Source of the DNA: Caballeronia terrestris
GTDB taxonomy: Bacteria > Pseudomonadota > Gammaproteobacteria > Burkholderiales > Burkholderiaceae
Direction: 5' to 3'
Length of the DNA: 51,692 bases
Assembly (NCBI RefSeq): GCF_001544515.1
Contig: NZ_FCOL02000038.1
Span: 1 to 51,692, forward strand
The notes under the pieces were generated by a model. It was not told where the DNA came from. It saw nothing but the letters and a program-made list of their open reading frames with translations, and did no database searches. The position numbers and the translations under genes were made by a program. This document shows, in pieces, positions 16,766-25,413 of this stretch. Positions within the stretch are counted from its first letter, which is position 1. Every line of letters begins with the position of its first letter.

Positions 16766-17860
16766 ATGAGCCTCCAATGCGGCATCGTCGGCTTGCCTAA
16801 CGTCGGCAAGTCCACTCTTTTCAATGCACTGACCAAGGCGGGGATCGCCGCCGAAAACTATCCGTTCTGCACGATCGAGCCGAATGTCGGCGTGGTCGAA
16901 GTGCCGGACGCGCGACTCCAGAAGCTCGCTGACATCGTCAAGCCGGAGCGCATCCTGCCGGCGGTGGTCGAATTCGTCGATATTGCCGGGCTGGTCGCGG
17001 GCGCGAGCAAGGGCGAGGGCCTGGGCAACCAGTTCCTCGCGAACATCCGCGAAACCGATGCGATCACGCACGTCGTACGCTGTTTCGAGGACGAGAACGT
17101 GATTCACGTCGCGAACAAGATCGATCCGCTCGCTGATATCGAAGTGATCAACACCGAACTCGCGCTCGCAGATTTGGCGACGGTCGAGAAGGCACTCACG
17201 CGCTATTCGAAGGCGGCGAAGTCGGGTAACGACAAGGAAGCGGGGAAGCTGGTCGCTGTGCTGGAGCGAGTGCGCGCGCAACTGGACCAGGCGAAGCCGG
17301 TCCGCGCGCTCGATTTCTCCGACGACGAGCGTCTGCTGATCAAACCGTTCTGCCTGATCACGTCGAAGCCGACGATGTACGTCGCCAACGTGAAGGAGAA
17401 CGGGTTCGAGAACAATCCGTATCTGGATGCGGTGAGGAAGCATGCTGAGACGGAAGATGCGCCGGTGGTCGCGGTGTGCGCGGCGATCGAAGCGGAAATC
17501 GCTGATCTGGATGATGCCGACAAGCAGGAGTTTCTCGCGGATATCGGCATGGAAGAGCCGGGGTTGAATCGGGTTATTCGGGCGGGTTATAACCTGCTTG
17601 GTTTGCAGACTTATTTCACGGCGGGTGTGAAGGAAGTGCGCGCGTGGACGATTCATATTGGTGATACGGCGCCTCAGGCGGCGGGCGCGATTCATACTGA
17701 CTTTGAGCGTGGGTTTATTCGCGCGCAGACTATCGCGTTTAATGATTTTATTGGTTTTAAGGGCGAGCAAGGCGCGAAAGAGGCTGGGAAGATGCGAGCG
17801 GAAGGGAAGGAGTATGTGGTTCATGACGGTGATGTGATGAACTTCCTTTTTAACGTGTAA
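16766..17860 (+). CDS. ychF: Redox-regulated ATPase YchF (OLA1 family)
   Basis: A 364-aa protein, matching the family (363 aa in E. coli). It starts MSLQCGIVGLPNVGKST, the G1 loop of an Obg-type P-loop NTPase. The base-specificity motif reads NVKE instead of NKxD, the hallmark of the ATP-preferring YchF group. The C-terminal TGS-like domain ends in KEYVVHDGDVMNFLFNV. YchF binds the ribosome and affects stress responses and translation. I chose ATG 16766, preceded by AAGGA; a longer frame to 16571 is not supported. It is followed by a terminator. The first 30 or so codons include AT-ending ones unlike the following part, perhaps because the island junction lies there. Confidence 0.97.
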   Translation: MSLQCGIVGLPNVGKSTLFNALTKAGIAAENYPFCTIEPNVGVVEVPDARLQKLADIVKPERILPAVVEFVDIAGLVAGASKGEGLGNQFLANIRETDAITHVVRCFEDENVIHVANKIDPLADIEVINTELALADLATVEKALTRYSKAAKSGNDKEAGKLVAVLERVRAQLDQAKPVRALDFSDDERLLIKPFCLITSKPTMYVANVKENGFENNPYLDAVRKHAETEDAPVVAVCAAIEAEIADLDDADKQEFLADIGMEEPGLNRVIRAGYNLLGLQTYFTAGVKEVRAWTIHIGDTAPQAAGAIHTDFERGFIRAQTIAFNDFIGFKGEQGAKEAGKMRAEGKEYVVHDGDVMNFLFNV

Positions 17861-17893
17861 GCGTCAAGAACTGTTGTAAAGCGCTTGTCAAAG

Positions 17894-17931
17894 AAAGCGG
17901 AGTCCCCGATAAAGGGGCTCCGCTTTTTTTT
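17894..17931 (+). terminator. Rho-independent terminator after ychF
   Basis: AGCGGAG-T-CCCC pairs with GGGG-CTCCGCT around GATAAA, with one bulged T, and is followed by eight T residues. It starts 33 bp after the ychF stop. Confidence 0.9.
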
Positions 17932-18071
17932 GCCCGTTTCATTCGCATAACAGATGAAGCGCCGGCATTCCTGATCTGCCGATCCCCAAACCGGAAGCGA
18001 CGCTGAATCACGGAGAAGCGGAAAAATAAATGCAGCAGTTTAATAACCGTTAATCCTTAGGATAGCCACTG

Positions 18072-18551
18072 ATGTCGTCAATCAAACAGACCTTGAACCG
18101 CTTCTCGCAACCGACGCTGGACATTTCGTATCTTCGCGGCGCAATGATCGTCATCTTTTTCTTCTTCGGCTATGCGAAGTGGTTTCCCTATGAAGCCGAA
18201 GGGCTCTTTCCGCTGCTGAGCCACAGCCCCGTTCTTTCGTGGATGCTCGACGCTTTTGGCAAGCAAGGCGCGAGTCATGCGCTGGGCATCGCTGAATGGA
18301 CCATCTGCGCCTTGATGATTCTGGGGGTATGGTTCCCGCGTCTGGCGGTCGCGGGCGCATGCGGCTCCATCGCGACCTTCGCGACGACCACCACGCTGAT
18401 TTTCTCGACGCCGGGTGCATGGGAAGCATCGGCCGGCGGCTTCCCGGCGATGGGCGGCGCAACCGGCTTCCTCCTCAAGGACATCGTGCTTTTCGGCGCA
18501 TCGCTCGTGTTGCTGAAGGCGGGGTTGAACCGGGTCCAGCGGCGGGAGTGA
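18072..18551 (+). CDS. DUF417 (YkgB/RclC-like) inner-membrane protein
   Basis: A 159-aa membrane protein with four likely helices: around 24-36 (GAMIVIFFFFGYAKW), 68-90, 95-115 and 130-150. The motif FFFFGYAKWFPYEAEGL near the first helix and the GGATGFLLKDIVLFGAS segment are typical of DUF417. In E. coli the relative RclC (YkgB) is part of the reactive-chlorine response. The exact biochemical role is not established. It is monocistronic here, with a terminator before it and a GC-rich hairpin after it. No redox regulator is visible next to it. Confidence 0.88.
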   Translation: MSSIKQTLNRFSQPTLDISYLRGAMIVIFFFFGYAKWFPYEAEGLFPLLSHSPVLSWMLDAFGKQGASHALGIAEWTICALMILGVWFPRLAVAGACGSIATFATTTTLIFSTPGAWEASAGGFPAMGGATGFLLKDIVLFGASLVLLKAGLNRVQRRE

Positions 18552-18910
18552 GCCGCTGAGACCGTAAGCCGTCGTTGACGGTGGCGTCTCCGCGCAGTGC
18601 CGCGACGGCGCCTACAGCTTCAGCCGCCGTCGCTCCGGCATGTGCTCGCGGCATGGTGGCGTGGCGGCGCGGCAATAGCGCCGCGCTCGAATTCCCAGCG
18701 GCCTCGGCCCACCCCGCCCGTCCCCTCGAAGTACAATGACTCCTCTCCCGCAGGCGCCGTTCGCGCGACTCCGGGAACGCGCGCCGCCCGGTCAGCATCG
18801 GCGCAACGCGCGAAGCAGACGACGCATCGCATCCGCGGGGCTCGCGCATCCGTTGCCCGCGCGCGCAAACCGGGCCCTCTCCCCGACAACCCAACACCTA
18901 CCGCACACAC
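18552..18910. other. Intergenic region before ettA
   Basis: No gene is supported. GCGGCGC and GCGCCGC form a 7-bp stem near 18667-18688 with no T-run, perhaps a weak terminator. A TACAAT (18732-18737) could be a -10 box for ettA, but the -35 region is poor. The DNA is very G+C-rich. Confidence 0.35.
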
Positions 18911-20578
18911 ATGGCCCAATACGTCTTCACCATGAACCGCGTCGGCAAGATCGTGCCGCCGAAGCGCCAGATCCTGAAAGACATCTCCCTTTCCTTCTTC
19001 CCCGGCGCGAAGATCGGTCTGCTCGGCCTGAACGGTTCCGGCAAGTCCACGCTGATCCGCATCATGGCGGGCGTCGATAAAGACATCGAAGGCGACGCCA
19101 CGCCGATGCCGAACCTCAACATCGGCTATCTCCCGCAGGAACCGCAGCTCGACCCGCAGCAAACCGTGCGCGAAGCGGTCGAATCCGGCCTCGGCGACGT
19201 CTTCAGCGCGCAAAAAAAGCTCGACGAAATCTACGCGGCCTACGCCGAACCCGACGCCGACTTCGACGCCCTCGCCGCCGAGCAAGCCAAATACGAAGCG
19301 ATCCTCGCGACGAGCGACGGCGGCTCGCCCGAGCAGCAGCTCGAAGTCGCCGCCGATGCGCTGCGCCTGCCCGCGTGGGACGCGAAAATCGAACACCTGT
19401 CGGGCGGCGAAAAACGCCGCGTCGCGCTCTGCAAGCTGTTGCTGCAAAAGCCCGACATGCTGCTCCTCGACGAACCGACCAACCACCTGGACGCGGAATC
19501 CGTCGACTGGCTCGAACAGTTCCTGACGCGCTATCCGGGCACCGTCGTCGCCGTGACGCACGATCGCTACTTCCTCGATAACGCCGCCGAATGGATTCTC
19601 GAACTCGACCGCGGCCACGGCATCCCGTGGAAGGGTAATTACTCCAGTTGGCTCGACCAGAAACAGGACCGTCTGAAGCAGGAAGAATCGACGGAATCCG
19701 CGCGGCAGAAGGCGCTCAAGAAGGAACTCGAATGGGTGCGCCAGAACCCGAAGGGCCGTCAGGCGAAATCGAAGGCGCGGATCGCGCGATTCGAGGAACT
19801 GAACAGCCAGGAATACCAGAAGCGCAACGAAACGCAGGAAATCTTCATCCCCGTCGGCGACCGGCTGGGCAACGAAGTCATCGAGTTCAAGAACGTCACC
19901 AAGGCCTATGGCGATCGCCTGCTGATCGACAACCTCAGTATGAAGATTCCGGCGGGCGCGATCGTCGGGATCATCGGGCCGAACGGCGCCGGGAAATCGA
20001 CGCTTTTCCGCATGCTTACCGGCAAGGAAACGCCGGATTCGGGCGAAATCGTCACTGGTCCGACCGTCAAGCTCGCCTATGTCGACCAGAGCCGCGACGC
20101 GCTCAATAGCACCAAGACCGTCTTCGAGGAAATCTCCGGCGGCGCCGATGTTCTCACGGTCGGCAAGTACGAAACGCCGTCGCGGGCGTATATCGGCCGC
20201 TTCAACTTCAAGGGCGGCGACCAGCAGAAGAACGTCGGCAGCCTCTCGGGCGGAGAGCGCGGGCGTCTGCATCTTGCGAAGACGCTGATCGCGGGCGGCA
20301 ACGTGCTGCTGCTCGACGAACCGTCGAACGACCTCGACGTCGAAACGCTGCGCGCGCTCGAAGACGCGCTGCTCGAATTCGCCGGCTCGGTGATGGTGAT
20401 TTCGCACGATCGCTGGTTCCTCGACCGGATCGCGACGCACATCATCGCGTTCGAAGGTGATTCGCAAGTGACGTTTTTCAACGGCAACTATCAGGAATAC
20501 GAGGCCGACAAGCGCAATCGCCTCGGCGAGGAAGCGGCAAAGCCAAAGCGCCTGCGCTACAAGCCTATTACACGCTGA
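18911..20578 (+). CDS. ettA: EttA, energy-dependent translational throttle (ABC-F ATPase)
   Basis: A 555-aa ABC-F protein with two ATPase cassettes and no membrane domain. Cassette 1 has GLNGSGKST, LSGGEKRR and LLLDEPTNHLD; cassette 2 has GPNGAGKST, LSGGERGR and LLLDEPSNDLD. The linker between them (about 240-300) is the charged P-site tRNA interaction motif. EttA binds the ribosomal E site and controls entry into elongation according to ATP/ADP. Length and start (MAQYVFTMNRVGK) match the family. No clear Shine-Dalgarno is seen before the ATG. A very long open frame on the opposite strand is an effect of G+C-rich codon use. Confidence 0.97.
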   Translation: MAQYVFTMNRVGKIVPPKRQILKDISLSFFPGAKIGLLGLNGSGKSTLIRIMAGVDKDIEGDATPMPNLNIGYLPQEPQLDPQQTVREAVESGLGDVFSAQKKLDEIYAAYAEPDADFDALAAEQAKYEAILATSDGGSPEQQLEVAADALRLPAWDAKIEHLSGGEKRRVALCKLLLQKPDMLLLDEPTNHLDAESVDWLEQFLTRYPGTVVAVTHDRYFLDNAAEWILELDRGHGIPWKGNYSSWLDQKQDRLKQEESTESARQKALKKELEWVRQNPKGRQAKSKARIARFEELNSQEYQKRNETQEIFIPVGDRLGNEVIEFKNVTKAYGDRLLIDNLSMKIPAGAIVGIIGPNGAGKSTLFRMLTGKETPDSGEIVTGPTVKLAYVDQSRDALNSTKTVFEEISGGADVLTVGKYETPSRAYIGRFNFKGGDQQKNVGSLSGGERGRLHLAKTLIAGGNVLLLDEPSNDLDVETLRALEDALLEFAGSVMVISHDRWFLDRIATHIIAFEGDSQVTFFNGNYQEYEADKRNRLGEEAAKPKRLRYKPITR

Positions 20579-20719
20579 TGAGCGCGCTAACCCGCTGATT
20601 TGTATTAGCAAAACCGCGCGCCCAATGCGGGCGCGCGCACCGACAACAGGCATAAAAATAGCGACCGTACAGCGCAATACGCCGCCTTGAAGCGCGGCGC
20701 CAACAAGGAGACTTGCGCA

Positions 20720-21847
20720 ATGGCGGCAGCGAAAGCGCGGCGGGTGGGAACCTGGGCAGTCGGCATCGTCGTCGCGTTGCTCGTGATCGCGGTCGGCGGA
20801 TGGTTCTTCCTCGTCCACGAGATGAAGCAGCGTATCGTCGAGACGCTCGGGCCGCTTGGCTCGGTGGAGGAAATCGACGTCGGCTTCCCGCAGATCACGC
20901 TCTCGCGCGTGCGCCTGCGCGGCCCCGAAGGCTGGCCGACCGCCGATGCCATGCGCGCCGAGCGCATCGTCCTTGAACTCGACTTGCGCGACGCGCTGCG
21001 CAATCGCGTGCATCTGCGCAACGTCACAGTCGACAACTATTACCTCTCGATCTACCGCTCGCCCGACGGCCGCGTGCGTCTCCTGCCCGACTTGAAGGAA
21101 GCCGCGCAAAAAGCGGACGCCAAGGCGAACGACGAAGCCATCAAGCGCGCGAACGAGGAAAAGCTGATCGATCACGTCTCGTTCGAGCGCGGATCGATGG
21201 AGTTCTTCGACGGCTCCGTGCAGCAACAGCAGCCATATCGCGTGCTGATCAGCGACGCGCGCGCGACCGTCGATCACGTTCATCTCCCCGCGCTCACCGA
21301 ACGCACGTCGCTCTCGATGACGGGCTCGATCAAAGGTCCGTCGCACACGGGCGCCGTGACGTTCGGCGGCTGGATGGTGATCGCGACGAAAGACTCGCAG
21401 ACGCGCACCACGTTGCGCAGCGTCGACATCTCGACGCTCGATCCCTATCTGCTGAAAAAATCCGGTGCGAAGGCGACGGTCACAGGCGGCACGATCGACC
21501 TCACGCTCGATGCCACCGTGCGCGATTACCGCATCCACGCGCCCGGCACGGTGGTGCTGAACCATCTGCAACTGAGCGAAGGCGGCAATCCGCTCGACAC
21601 GTTCATGTCGATTCCGATCAAGGCCGCGATCGCGGCGCTGAAGGACCGCAAGGAACAGATCAAGCTCGATTTCGTCCTCGATGGCGATCTGCGCGATCCG
21701 AAGTTTTCGCTCAACGAAAGTCTCTCGAAGAAACTCGCGGCGGGATTCGCGAAGGCGCTCGGCGTCAGCGCGGAAGGCGTCGCGAAGGGAGCAGGAGACA
21801 CCGTCAAAGGCATCGGCAACGCGCTGATGAACCTGCTCAAGAAGTGA
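20720..21847 (+). CDS. AsmA/DUF748-type envelope protein
   Basis: I start at ATG 20720, preceded by AAGGAGA; an upstream in-frame start at 20687 lacks this. The 375-aa protein has one N-terminal membrane helix (about 8-32, VGTWAVGIVVALLVIAVGGW), then a periplasmic beta-rich region with repeated short strands such as VEEIDVGFPQITLSRVRL and RNVTVDNYYLSIYRS. This is the pattern of AsmA/DUF748 proteins, which are tied to outer-membrane lipid transport and envelope homeostasis. The C-terminus is helical and Ala/Gly-rich (SAEGVAKGAGDTVKGIG). Substrate and partners are unknown. The gene lies 141 bp after ettA and is probably transcribed separately. Confidence 0.75.
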   Translation: MAAAKARRVGTWAVGIVVALLVIAVGGWFFLVHEMKQRIVETLGPLGSVEEIDVGFPQITLSRVRLRGPEGWPTADAMRAERIVLELDLRDALRNRVHLRNVTVDNYYLSIYRSPDGRVRLLPDLKEAAQKADAKANDEAIKRANEEKLIDHVSFERGSMEFFDGSVQQQQPYRVLISDARATVDHVHLPALTERTSLSMTGSIKGPSHTGAVTFGGWMVIATKDSQTRTTLRSVDISTLDPYLLKKSGAKATVTGGTIDLTLDATVRDYRIHAPGTVVLNHLQLSEGGNPLDTFMSIPIKAAIAALKDRKEQIKLDFVLDGDLRDPKFSLNESLSKKLAAGFAKALGVSAEGVAKGAGDTVKGIGNALMNLLKK

Positions 21848-21860
21848 TGCACTGCACAAC
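21847..21860 (+). repeat. 14-bp element ATGCACTGCACAAC, copy 1
   Basis: An exact copy occurs at 23810-23823, directly before the SDR start codon. This copy is upstream of the cupin gene, just before the TTGACA at 21870-21875. A shared regulatory or recombination element of the cluster is likely. Confidence 0.55.
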
Positions 21861-21900
21861 GATCGTGTCTTGACACTGCCCGCCTTCGAGGTGGAGCATA

Positions 21901-21937
21901 TGTCCATAATCTGATTCATCGATCCACATTATGGACA
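21901..21937. promoter_or_regulatory. Perfect inverted repeat, candidate IclR operator
   Basis: TGTCCATAAT (21901-21910) and ATTATGGACA (21928-21937) are perfect 10-bp inverted arms separated by 17 bp. The site ends at the AAGGAG of the cupin gene and lies downstream of a TTGACA (21870-21875). The cluster ends with an IclR-family regulator, which makes this its likely binding site. The position just before the start codon suggests repression. Confidence 0.6.
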
Positions 21938-21947
21938 AGGAGATGCG

Positions 21948-22475
21948 ATGGCAGCCCCACAAGCTGCGGCGGACGCAATGACGCCGTACCAACTTCCCCA
22001 ACCCGCCGAGGCGCTCAAGGAAATCGTCGTCGAATCGGCGATTCCGAAAGACGAGCGCCTGTGGGTCCCGCAAGCCGAGAACGTCTGGTTCCGGCCGCTT
22101 TGCCTGAACGTGTCCACCGGTTACTGGATGAATCTGCTGCGCGTGCGCAAGTCGGGCGTGCTGAGCCGTCATCGTCATCCGCAGGCGGTGCACGGCATGG
22201 TACTCAAGGGCCGTTGGCGTTATCTGGAGCACGACTGGGTCGCGACCGAAGGCAGCTACGTTTTCGAGCCGCCCGGCGAGACGCACACGCTGTACGTGCC
22301 GGAAGACGTGGAGGAAATGATCACGTATTTCCAGGTCAACGGCGTGATGTTCTATTGCGATCCGCAGGGCAACTACACCGGCTACGAAGACGTGTTCACG
22401 AAAGTCGACATGTGCCGCAAGCATTTCGAGGCGGTCGGCCTGGGTGCGGATTACGCCGACCAGTTCATCCGCTAA
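21948..22475 (+). CDS. Cupin dioxygenase of the 2,4'-dihydroxyacetophenone dioxygenase family
   Basis: A 175-aa single-cupin protein with SD AAGGAG before the ATG. The metal site is visible: SRHRHPQAVHG gives His75 and His77, and GETHTL gives His113. The family includes 2,4'-dihydroxyacetophenone dioxygenase, which splits a C-C bond next to an aromatic ring with non-haem iron. The true substrate here is unknown, since family members outside the type enzyme are poorly studied. It is the first gene of a cluster with an MFS transporter, an SDR dehydrogenase and an IclR regulator, so uptake and breakdown of a small organic acid or aromatic compound is likely. Confidence 0.8.
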   Translation: MAAPQAAADAMTPYQLPQPAEALKEIVVESAIPKDERLWVPQAENVWFRPLCLNVSTGYWMNLLRVRKSGVLSRHRHPQAVHGMVLKGRWRYLEHDWVATEGSYVFEPPGETHTLYVPEDVEEMITYFQVNGVMFYCDPQGNYTGYEDVFTKVDMCRKHFEAVGLGADYADQFIR

Positions 22476-22505
22476 AAACTCAAAAGAGCACCGGAGGAGA
22501 CACCC

Positions 22506-23807
22506 GTGCAAGCCAAATCACCGCGCTTAAAGCGCATCCAGTGGATCGCCCTCACCTTTCTCACGCTCGCGGGCATCGTGAATTATCTCGACCGCAGCAC
22601 ATTGTCCATCGCGAATCATTCGGTCAGCCAGGAGCTGGGGCTGTCGGCGTCGCAGATGGGGCTGCTGCTGTCCGCGTTTTCGTTCGCCTATGCGTTCTCG
22701 CAGCTGCCGATCGGCGTGATGCTCGACCGTTTCGGCGCGCGCATCATGCTCGGCCTCGGCATGTTCGTGTGGTCGGTTGCGCAACTGTGCGGCGGGCTCG
22801 TCACGACACTGCACCAGTTCCTGTTCGCGCGGATCGCGCTCGGGATCGGCGAGGCGCCGCAGTTTCCGGCGGGCGCGAAAGTCGTCAGCGAATGGTTCGC
22901 GCTACGCGAACGCGGCAAGCCGACCGGCATCTTCGTGACCTCGTCGACGATCGGCCCGGCCCTCGCGCCGCCGATTCTCACCGTGCTGCTGCTCAGCTTC
23001 GGCTGGCGCTACATGTTCGTGATCATGGGCGTGCTCGGAATCGCGGTCGCGATCGGCTGGTATATCGTCTACCGGAATCGCGCGGATATCGCGCTGGAAC
23101 CCGCGGAAGTCCTGCATCTGACCGAAGACGAGCCGCAGCAGCGCGCCGAGCGCCGCATGACGTTCGCCGAATGGCGCGGCCTGTTCGGCAAGGCGACCAC
23201 CTGGGGCATGATTTTCGGCTTCATGGGCGTCATTTACATGGTGTGGCTGTACCTGACGTGGCTGCCCGCGTATCTCGAACACGAACGCCATCTCACCATC
23301 GCGAAAACCGGCTGGATCGTGTCGATTCCGTATCTGTTCGGCACGCTCGGGATGCTGTCGAGCGGCTTTATCGCCGACGGCCTGATGAAGCGCGGCGTCG
23401 CGCCGATCCGCAGCCGCAAATGGCCGATCTGCACGGGCCTGCTCGGCGCGGCGCTCTTCACCGTGCCCGCCGCGTTCACCCCGAACCTGGCGCTCGCGAT
23501 CACGTACCTCTCGGCGGCCATGTTCTTCGTGAACATGGCGAGCGGCGCCGCGTGGGCGCTCGTCAGCGTGGCCGCGCCGCGTCACATGGTCGCGTCGCTC
23601 GGGAGCATCCAGAACTTCGGCGGCTATTTCGGCGGCTCGTTCGCGCCGTTCGTCACGGGACTCGTCGTCGAACGGACGCATTCGTTCGTCAATGCGTTTC
23701 TGATCAGCGCGGCCGTCGCGTTCGCGGCGGCGCTCGTCTATATGTTCGTCGTGCGCTCGCCGATCCAGGATTCGGAAGCGAGCGTGGCGACGGTTCCGGC
23801 CATTTGA
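22506..23807 (+). CDS. MFS transporter, anion:cation symporter (ACS) type
   Basis: A 433-aa protein with 12 predicted helices. It starts at GTG with GGAGGAG before it, 30 bp after the cupin gene. The N-terminal IQWIALTFLTLAGIVNYLDRSTLS and the GIGEAPQFPAG segment are typical of the ACS family (hexuronate, galactonate and phthalate-type transporters). It should bring an organic acid into the cell by proton symport. The neighbouring cupin and SDR suggest that its substrate is the compound they degrade. A second ACS-like transporter with similar signatures is at 45892-47181. Confidence 0.92.
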   Translation: MQAKSPRLKRIQWIALTFLTLAGIVNYLDRSTLSIANHSVSQELGLSASQMGLLLSAFSFAYAFSQLPIGVMLDRFGARIMLGLGMFVWSVAQLCGGLVTTLHQFLFARIALGIGEAPQFPAGAKVVSEWFALRERGKPTGIFVTSSTIGPALAPPILTVLLLSFGWRYMFVIMGVLGIAVAIGWYIVYRNRADIALEPAEVLHLTEDEPQQRAERRMTFAEWRGLFGKATTWGMIFGFMGVIYMVWLYLTWLPAYLEHERHLTIAKTGWIVSIPYLFGTLGMLSSGFIADGLMKRGVAPIRSRKWPICTGLLGAALFTVPAAFTPNLALAITYLSAAMFFVNMASGAAWALVSVAAPRHMVASLGSIQNFGGYFGGSFAPFVTGLVVERTHSFVNAFLISAAVAFAAALVYMFVVRSPIQDSEASVATVPAI

Positions 23808-23809
23808 AA

Positions 23810-23823
23810 ATGCACTGCACAAC
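23810..23823 (+). repeat. 14-bp element ATGCACTGCACAAC, copy 2
   Basis: Exact match of 21847-21860, ending at the base before the SDR start codon and starting 3 bp after the transporter stop. It takes the place where a ribosome-binding site would be expected, and no Shine-Dalgarno is visible there. Confidence 0.55.
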
Positions 23824-24552
23824 ATGACTTTCCAAAAGGATCTGTTCGACGGTAAGACCGTTCTCGTGACAGGCGGCACGCAAGGCATCGGCGCGGGCAT
23901 CGCGCAGCAGTTCGCGGCGCTCGGCGCGCGCGTGATCGCAGCGGGCATAGCGCCGACCGATGCGCAGCGTGAAGCGCTCGGCCCGCGCATCGAAGTCGCG
24001 CCGCTCGACGTCAGCGACGACGCAAGCGTCGCCGCGCTGCTCGAAAACGTCCCGTCACTCGACGTGCTCGTGAACTGCGCCGGCATGATCCGGCGCGGCG
24101 ACGAGCACGCCATCGACGTGTTCGAACGCGTGATCGCCGTGAACCTGAGCGGCACGATGCGCCTGTGCGCCGCCACGCGCGAGCGGCTGAAGGCGACGCG
24201 CGGCGCGATCGTCAACACGGCGTCGATGCTGAGCTTTTTCGGCGGCGGCCTCGTGCCCGCGTACAGCGCGAGCAAGGGCGGCGTCGCGCAACTGACGAAA
24301 TCGCTCGCGATCGCCTACGCCGCCGACGGTATCCGCGTGAACGCCGTCGCGCCCGGCTGGATCGTGACGCCGCTCACGCAGGCGCTGCAGGAAGACGAGG
24401 CGCGCTCGCAGCCGATCCTCGATCGCACGCCGATGAAGCGCTGGGGCACGCCGGAGGATGTCGCGCAGGTGGTGGCGTTTCTGGCGTCGCCGGCGGCGGC
24501 GTTCATGACGGGGGCGATCGTGCCGGTCGATGGCGGGTATTTGACGGCGTAG
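23824..24552 (+). CDS. Short-chain dehydrogenase/reductase (SDR)
   Basis: A 242-aa classical SDR. The NAD(P)-binding motif is TGGTQGIG, followed by NCAG (lone NAG variant), catalytic Ser in NTASMLS, and YSASK with catalytic Tyr and Lys. PGWIVTPL and the C-terminal MTGAIVPVDGGY are standard. It should oxidise or reduce an alcohol/keto group on an intermediate of the pathway served by the cupin and transporter. There is no visible Shine-Dalgarno; the start directly follows the 14-bp repeat. Substrate is unknown. Confidence 0.93.
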   Translation: MTFQKDLFDGKTVLVTGGTQGIGAGIAQQFAALGARVIAAGIAPTDAQREALGPRIEVAPLDVSDDASVAALLENVPSLDVLVNCAGMIRRGDEHAIDVFERVIAVNLSGTMRLCAATRERLKATRGAIVNTASMLSFFGGGLVPAYSASKGGVAQLTKSLAIAYAADGIRVNAVAPGWIVTPLTQALQEDEARSQPILDRTPMKRWGTPEDVAQVVAFLASPAAAFMTGAIVPVDGGYLTA

Positions 24553-24568
24553 CGCGGGAGGGCGTCGA

Positions 24569-24574
24569 TATAAT
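24569..24574 (+). promoter_or_regulatory. TATAAT -10 box before the IclR gene
   Basis: A perfect TATAAT lies 32 bp upstream of the IclR start. A TTGACG at 24541-24546 is 22 bp away, wider than ideal. The regulator may have its own promoter besides read-through from the SDR gene. Confidence 0.4.
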
Positions 24575-24606
24575 CGTCGCCGCTCCCTCCGCTCACTACT
24601 CACGCC

Positions 24607-25404
24607 ATGCCGCCCGCCGCCGATCCCGATTCCGCCAAAGCCACCGGCACCGCCGCGTTCTCGAAATTCATGGCGGTGTTGCAACTGATCGCCGATGCCG
24701 CCGAGCCGCAGTCCATCCCGCAACTCGCCGCCGCGTGCGGCTATCCGCGTCCGACGGTGTATCGGATCGTCGGAGCGTTGATCGCGGAGGGACTCGTCGT
24801 GGAGACGGCGCGCGGCAACACGTTTTCGCTTGGGCCACGCCTGTTGACGCTCGCGAGCCGAAGCTGGGAGCGCTCGGATTTACGCGTCGCCGCCGCCGAT
24901 GCGCTCCACGAACTGCGCGACGCGACGCAGGAAACCGTGCATCTCGCGGTGAAAAGCGGTCCGGACATGGTGTACATCGAGAAGCTGGAGAGTCCGCACG
25001 CGGTGCGGATGGCGTCGCGGATCGGCACGCGTGTGACGCTTTATTCGAGCTCGGTCGGCAAGGCGTATCTCTCGACGCTCTCAGGCGACGAACGCGCCGC
25101 GCTGCTGCAAAACGTCACGCTCGAACGCTTCACGCCGAACACGATCACCGATCGCGACGCACTCGACGCCGAACTCGACGCCACCGCCGAGCGCGGCTAT
25201 GCGGAAGATCGCGAGGAAAACGAAGCGCAGATTTTTTGCTACGGCTGCGCGATCCGCGATGCAAACGGCCGGCCTCTCGCGTGCGTGAGCATCAGCATCC
25301 CGCTGTTCCGGAAATGCGCGACGCCGCTCGATACCTACGTCGCGCCGCTGCGCGAAGCGTGCCGCGTGATCGGCGAGCGGATGGGACCGGCCGCCGCGCG
25401 CTGA
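24607..25404 (+). CDS. IclR-family transcriptional regulator
   Basis: A 265-aa protein with an N-terminal winged helix-turn-helix (about 20-80: QSIPQLAAACGYPRPTVYRIVGALIAEGLV) and a C-terminal effector domain (about 95-260: RDATQETVHLAVKSGPDMVYIEKL ... GYAEDREENEAQIFCYGCAIRD). The family binds small acids and represses or activates catabolic genes. It follows the cupin-MFS-SDR genes in the same direction, and the palindromic site at 21901-21937 is its best target. Confidence 0.93.
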   Translation: MPPAADPDSAKATGTAAFSKFMAVLQLIADAAEPQSIPQLAAACGYPRPTVYRIVGALIAEGLVVETARGNTFSLGPRLLTLASRSWERSDLRVAAADALHELRDATQETVHLAVKSGPDMVYIEKLESPHAVRMASRIGTRVTLYSSSVGKAYLSTLSGDERAALLQNVTLERFTPNTITDRDALDAELDATAERGYAEDREENEAQIFCYGCAIRDANGRPLACVSISIPLFRKCATPLDTYVAPLREACRVIGERMGPAAAR

Positions 25405-25413
25405 AAAAACGCG

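Noticed and set aside
16609..16836. N-terminal extension of the integrase
   Set aside because: The extra 76 residues overlap ychF on the opposite strand and do not resemble an integrase; ATG 16608 precedes the family sequence.
16721..17824. A 367-codon minus-strand frame
   Set aside because: It is the mirror of ychF, rich in Arg and His, with no start signal or domain.
20614..20638. GC-rich hairpin after ettA as a terminator
   Set aside because: The 9-bp stem is perfect but no T-run follows on the plus strand, so termination is not supported.
18620..21919. A 1099-codon open frame on the minus strand
   Set aside because: It lies opposite ettA and the AsmA/DUF748-like gene. Its Arg/Asp/Val-rich sequence mirrors their G+C-rich codons, with no domain or repeat pattern of its own.
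22061..23827. A 588-codon plus-strand frame over the cupin and MFS genes
   Set aside because: It is a shifted frame with Arg-rich low-complexity composition. The cupin and MFS frames have clear motifs and ribosome-binding sites.
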